From Dysosmobacter segnis (GTDB lineage Bacteria; Bacillota; Clostridia; Oscillospirales; Oscillospiraceae): a stretch of 64,000 bases of DNA. The notes beneath the pieces were generated by a model that was not told the origin of the DNA, did no database searches, and saw nothing but the letters and a program-made list of their open reading frames with translations. This document shows, in pieces, positions 61,309 through 64,000 of this stretch (position 1 is its first letter; every line of letters begins with the position of its first letter). The position numbers and the translations under genes are program-made. The DNA lies in contig NZ_JACOQI010000013.1 of assembly GCF_014297285.1 (NCBI RefSeq), positions 1-64,000 of the forward strand, given 5' to 3'.

Positions 61309-62451
61309 ATGAGGCACGTTCTGACATCGGAAGCTGTGACCAGAGGTCACCCGGATAAGCTGTGTGATCAGGTGGCCGACGGGGTGCTGGACGCCTTGCT
61401 GACGGAGGACCCGGAGGCAAGAGCTGCCTGCGAGGCGGCTGTGTGGGAAAACCATCTGCTTTTGTTCGGAGAGATCAACGCCCGGCAGGAACCGGATTAC
61501 GAGGCTGTGGCCCGGGAGGTGCTGCGGGACATCGGCTATGACCGCCCCGGACTGGGCTTGGATGCGGATCACTGTGACATTCAGATCCGCTTTCATCCGC
61601 AGTCACCGGATATCGCTCAGGGCGTCAGCCACCGTTCGGCGGAGGATACCGGCGCCGGGGATCAGGGGATCATGACCGGCTACGCCTGCCGGGAGACCCC
61701 GGAACTGATGCCCTTGCCGGTCACTTTGGCAGGGGCGCTGGTGAAGCGGCTGGATCACATGCGGCGCTCCGGCGGGATGCCCTGGCTGCTGCCGGACGGC
61801 AAAGCTCAGGTCAGCGTGGCCTATGAGGATGGACGGCCCGCCCGGATCACCACAGTGGTCCTTTCCGCCCAGCATACGCCCAACGTTCGCACGGATGCCT
61901 TGCGGGAGGCGCTGCGGCGGGAGGTGATCCTGCCGGTGCTGCCCCCGGCGCTGACGGACGAGGAGCCTCTGCTTTATATCAACCCCACGGGCCGGTTCGT
62001 CATCGGCGGCCCCGCTGGGGACGCCGGCCTCACCGGGCGGAAAGCCGTGTCGGACGCTTATGGCGGCGCAGCCCACCATGGGGGTGGTTCTCTGGCAGGA
62101 AAGGACCCCACAAAAATGGACCGCACCGGGGCCTATCTGGCCCGGTATCTGGCGAAAAACGTGGTGGCGGCAGGCTTGGCGGACCGCTGCGAGGTGCAGC
62201 TGGCCTACGCCATCGGCCTTGCGGACCCCGTCAGCGTGTCGGTGAACACCTTCGGCACAGGTATGATCCGCGATGAGACGCTGGCGGTCTGGCTGGAGGA
62301 CCATGTGGATATGCGGCCCGGCGTGGTGATCCGACGGTTCGGGCTGACCCGGCCGATTTACCGGGGACTGGCCGCTTACGGTCCCTTCGGCGAAAACGGC
62401 CGGGGGATGCCGTGGGAGCGGACGGATCTGCGCTTCCCGGCGCAGTTTTGA
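61309..62451 (+). CDS. metK: divergent S-adenosylmethionine synthetase paralogue
   Basis: The protein has 380 residues from ATG 61309 after AAGAGGTG. Active-site residues are kept: GHPDK near the start, the Glu in LFGEI, GAGDQGIM, Lys in DGKAQV, GDAGLTGRK, and GKDPTKMDR. Several otherwise near-invariant positions differ: TSEAVTRGHPDK in place of TSESVTEGHPDK, MTGYA for MFGYA, and YGGAAHHGGGSLAGKD for YGG-ARHGGGAFSGKD. It is also shorter than the usual 390-400. This looks like a second, specialised MetK. It may serve as a local SAM source or use a related substrate. Confidence 0.88.
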   Translation: MRHVLTSEAVTRGHPDKLCDQVADGVLDALLTEDPEARAACEAAVWENHLLLFGEINARQEPDYEAVAREVLRDIGYDRPGLGLDADHCDIQIRFHPQSPDIAQGVSHRSAEDTGAGDQGIMTGYACRETPELMPLPVTLAGALVKRLDHMRRSGGMPWLLPDGKAQVSVAYEDGRPARITTVVLSAQHTPNVRTDALREALRREVILPVLPPALTDEEPLLYINPTGRFVIGGPAGDAGLTGRKAVSDAYGGAAHHGGGSLAGKDPTKMDRTGAYLARYLAKNVVAAGLADRCEVQLAYAIGLADPVSVSVNTFGTGMIRDETLAVWLEDHVDMRPGVVIRRFGLTRPIYRGLAAYGPFGENGRGMPWERTDLRFPAQF

Positions 62452-62491
62452 CCTGTATTCTGCAAAATTTAAATAGAAGGAAGAAAGTAAG

Positions 62492-64000
62492 ATGCGAAAT
62501 CCAGTGAAAACCGCGAAAAGACAGCTTCTGCGTGTGGGAAGCTGCGCACTGTCCGCCCTGATGGTGCTGGGCTTCATCCCGGCGGCCGCTATCGGTGACG
62601 GTGTGACCGCCACCTATGACGAGGCATACTACGCCATGACGGACTACTACGGCAATCTCACCGACGGCAGTGTGGTAAAGAGCTACCGCACCAACGGTAT
62701 TGCCACGCTGACAGACTACGGCGATTACGATGAGATCATCAACCTGACCGACGGCACGGTGCCTGCCCGGAACGGTGGCATGACCACCTTCCGGCTGGAC
62801 GAAAAGGCCCTGCCCGGGACCTTCTACTTCGAGGGCAAAACCACAAAGCCCTTCCAGCAGCTTCCTTGGACGATCTCTATGAGCTATACCCTCAACGGTG
62901 TGCCTACCAAGGCAGAGGATCTGGCGGGACAGGCCGGCGTGGTGGAAATCCGGCTGGACATCGTGCCCAATGGACGGGCCAGCGAGTACGCCCGGAACAA
63001 CTACACCCTGGAAGCCATGGCGATCTTCAATCAGGATGACATCCTGTCTCTGGAAGCCCCCGGCGCCCAGGTGCAGCTGATCGGCAACCTGCGGGCGGTG
63101 CTGTTCCTCGGTCTGCCCGGTGAAGAGTGCCACTATACGATTCGGGTAGGCAGCGAGGATTTCTCCTTTGGCGGCATGACCTTCCTGATGGTGCCGGCTA
63201 CTCTGAGCCAGCTGGCGGAGATCGCCAAGCTGTCTGAACGGAAGGACGATCTGGAGGAGAACTACAACAAGCTCTCCGGCAGCATTGACTCCCTGCTGGA
63301 CGCCATGACGGCCATGACCGGCAGCCTGAACGCCTCTGCCAACGGTCTGGAGCAGCTGAATAAGGCCCGGGGCATTTTCTCCGACGGCAAGGGCGTGATC
63401 TATTCCGGAACGGACGCTCTGCGGGAGGATCTCTCCAATCTGGCGGATGTGCTGGAGCCGGTGGAGGGGCAGATCGAGACCCTGAGCAAAACCATTTCTG
63501 ATTCCAAGTCCACCCTGCGCAGCATGACCAACACAGTCTCCGACCTGAAGGGTGATCTGAAGGATGTGGATAGTGCCCTGAGAGATCTGGAAGACGGCAC
63601 CGGCGATGTGCGCAAGGTGTTCAGTGCGCTGGGCAGTCTGCGCGAGAGTTTGAAGAACCTGCAAAAGGCTTTGGGCGGCACCGTAAAGGACACCACCGAC
63701 AAAATTAACGAGAGTATTGACAAGAATCAAAATATCGGCTCCGTGACCGTGGCCCAGGTGAAGGAGGCCCACAGCGCCTACGTTGCCGACCGGCAGACCT
63801 ACTTTGCGATTATTCTAAAAAAACAAGGCAGTACTGACGCTGCTGGTACTGCAAAAAATGCAGCGGCGAAGGTGCAACAAAACGAATCTGTTGCTGCGCT
63901 TGAGACGGAGTTGGCTATTTATAAGGGAAAACTGGAAGCGGCAAAAAGTTCGCTTGCGACTGCTCAAGGTGAACTTCAGAAATTGAAAGAGTCTGGCGTG
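62492..64000 (+). CDS. large secreted coiled-coil protein, N-terminal part only
   Basis: The frame is open for 503 codons from ATG 62492 to the window edge. Residues 1-35 are a signal peptide or membrane anchor (ALSALMVLGFIPAAA). Residues 36-235 are a beta-rich region with a conserved-looking VVEIRLDIVPNG strand. From about 245 to the end the sequence is helical and coiled-coil with many Leu/Ser/Asp heptads. I do not recognise it with confidence; the plan recalls YhgE/Pip-type membrane proteins. From about 63790 codon use becomes much richer in A and T. Confidence 0.75.
   Translation, partial: MRNPVKTAKRQLLRVGSCALSALMVLGFIPAAAIGDGVTATYDEAYYAMTDYYGNLTDGSVVKSYRTNGIATLTDYGDYDEIINLTDGTVPARNGGMTTFRLDEKALPGTFYFEGKTTKPFQQLPWTISMSYTLNGVPTKAEDLAGQAGVVEIRLDIVPNGRASEYARNNYTLEAMAIFNQDDILSLEAPGAQVQLIGNLRAVLFLGLPGEECHYTIRVGSEDFSFGGMTFLMVPATLSQLAEIAKLSERKDDLEENYNKLSGSIDSLLDAMTAMTGSLNASANGLEQLNKARGIFSDGKGVIYSGTDALREDLSNLADVLEPVEGQIETLSKTISDSKSTLRSMTNTVSDLKGDLKDVDSALRDLEDGTGDVRKVFSALGSLRESLKNLQKALGGTVKDTTDKINESIDKNQNIGSVTVAQVKEAHSAYVADRQTYFAIILKKQGSTDAAGTAKNAAAKVQQNESVAALETELAIYKGKLEAAKSSLATAQGELQKLKESGV

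Noticed and set aside
62231..63772. 513-codon minus-strand frame opposite the last gene
   Set aside because: Antisense of the secreted coiled-coil gene, with a His/Gln-rich non-protein-like sequence.

Overview
The window looks like chromosome from a spore-forming, GC-rich gut Clostridium, most likely of the Oscillospiraceae (Flavonifractor/Lawsonibacter/Intestinimonas type). Reasons: a SpoVT sporulation regulator, a SleB-type cortex hydrolase, the Firmicute order SRP RNA-dnaX-ebfC, gdhA, PutP-type and UgpC/MsmX-type transporters with clostridial features, a selA-selB-tRNA-Sec locus, and strong GC bias at third codon positions. The genus assignment is inference.

Left edge (1 to about 3456): the right end of an integrative element. 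It carries three small genes, a RhuM-family gene and a large serine recombinase. The recombinase frame runs without a stop into the 3' 150 codons of spoVT, so the element sits inside the host sporulation gene and makes a recombinase-SpoVT chimera.

4.2-13.5 kb: a carbohydrate-uptake region with a LacI regulator, a split ABC importer (permease, lipoprotein, permease, metallo-beta-lactamase-fold enzyme, ATPase), two tandem MgtC/SapB membrane proteins and a PfkB kinase. Operator-like palindromes lie upstream of the operon and inside the MBL gene. 13.5-17.8 kb (minus): DUF4127 lipoprotein, ebfC, dnaX and a small SRP RNA. 17.9-21.8 kb: gluQ, trkA, trkH. A 164-bp structured repeat occurs twice (10773 and 21799).

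22-35 kb: gdhA, a TIGR04255 protein, a SleB-like hydrolase, adenine deaminase, polA-rimI-GNAT-tsaD, cysK behind a palindromic operator, and a TGS-type nucleoside kinase. 35.4-41.3 kb: TetR, a PutP-type symporter, then tRNA-Sec, selB and selA (selenocysteine insertion; selD is not here).

41.4-49.7 kb (minus): a complete chorismate and Phe/Tyr operon, aroF-tyrA-aroB-aroA-aroC-pheA-aroEK-aroQ. Most junctions overlap by 1-4 bases. It is preceded by a 16-residue leader peptide with 3 Phe and 3 Tyr and by an intrinsic terminator, which is the architecture of translation-coupled attenuation.

49.7-64 kb: recR, a D-cysteine-desulfhydrase-like enzyme, rpe, a glycosyltransferase and O-antigen-ligase pair, a TIGR01212 radical SAM protein, a YfcE phosphoesterase, an orphan F420-ligase-like protein, a tandem OB-fold SSB-like protein, a DUF2974 hydrolase, a TetR regulator, a divergent MetK paralogue, and the start of a large secreted coiled-coil protein whose base composition changes abruptly just before the window ends.

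Coordinates of promoters and hairpins come from reading the sequence by eye; no folding or database search was run.
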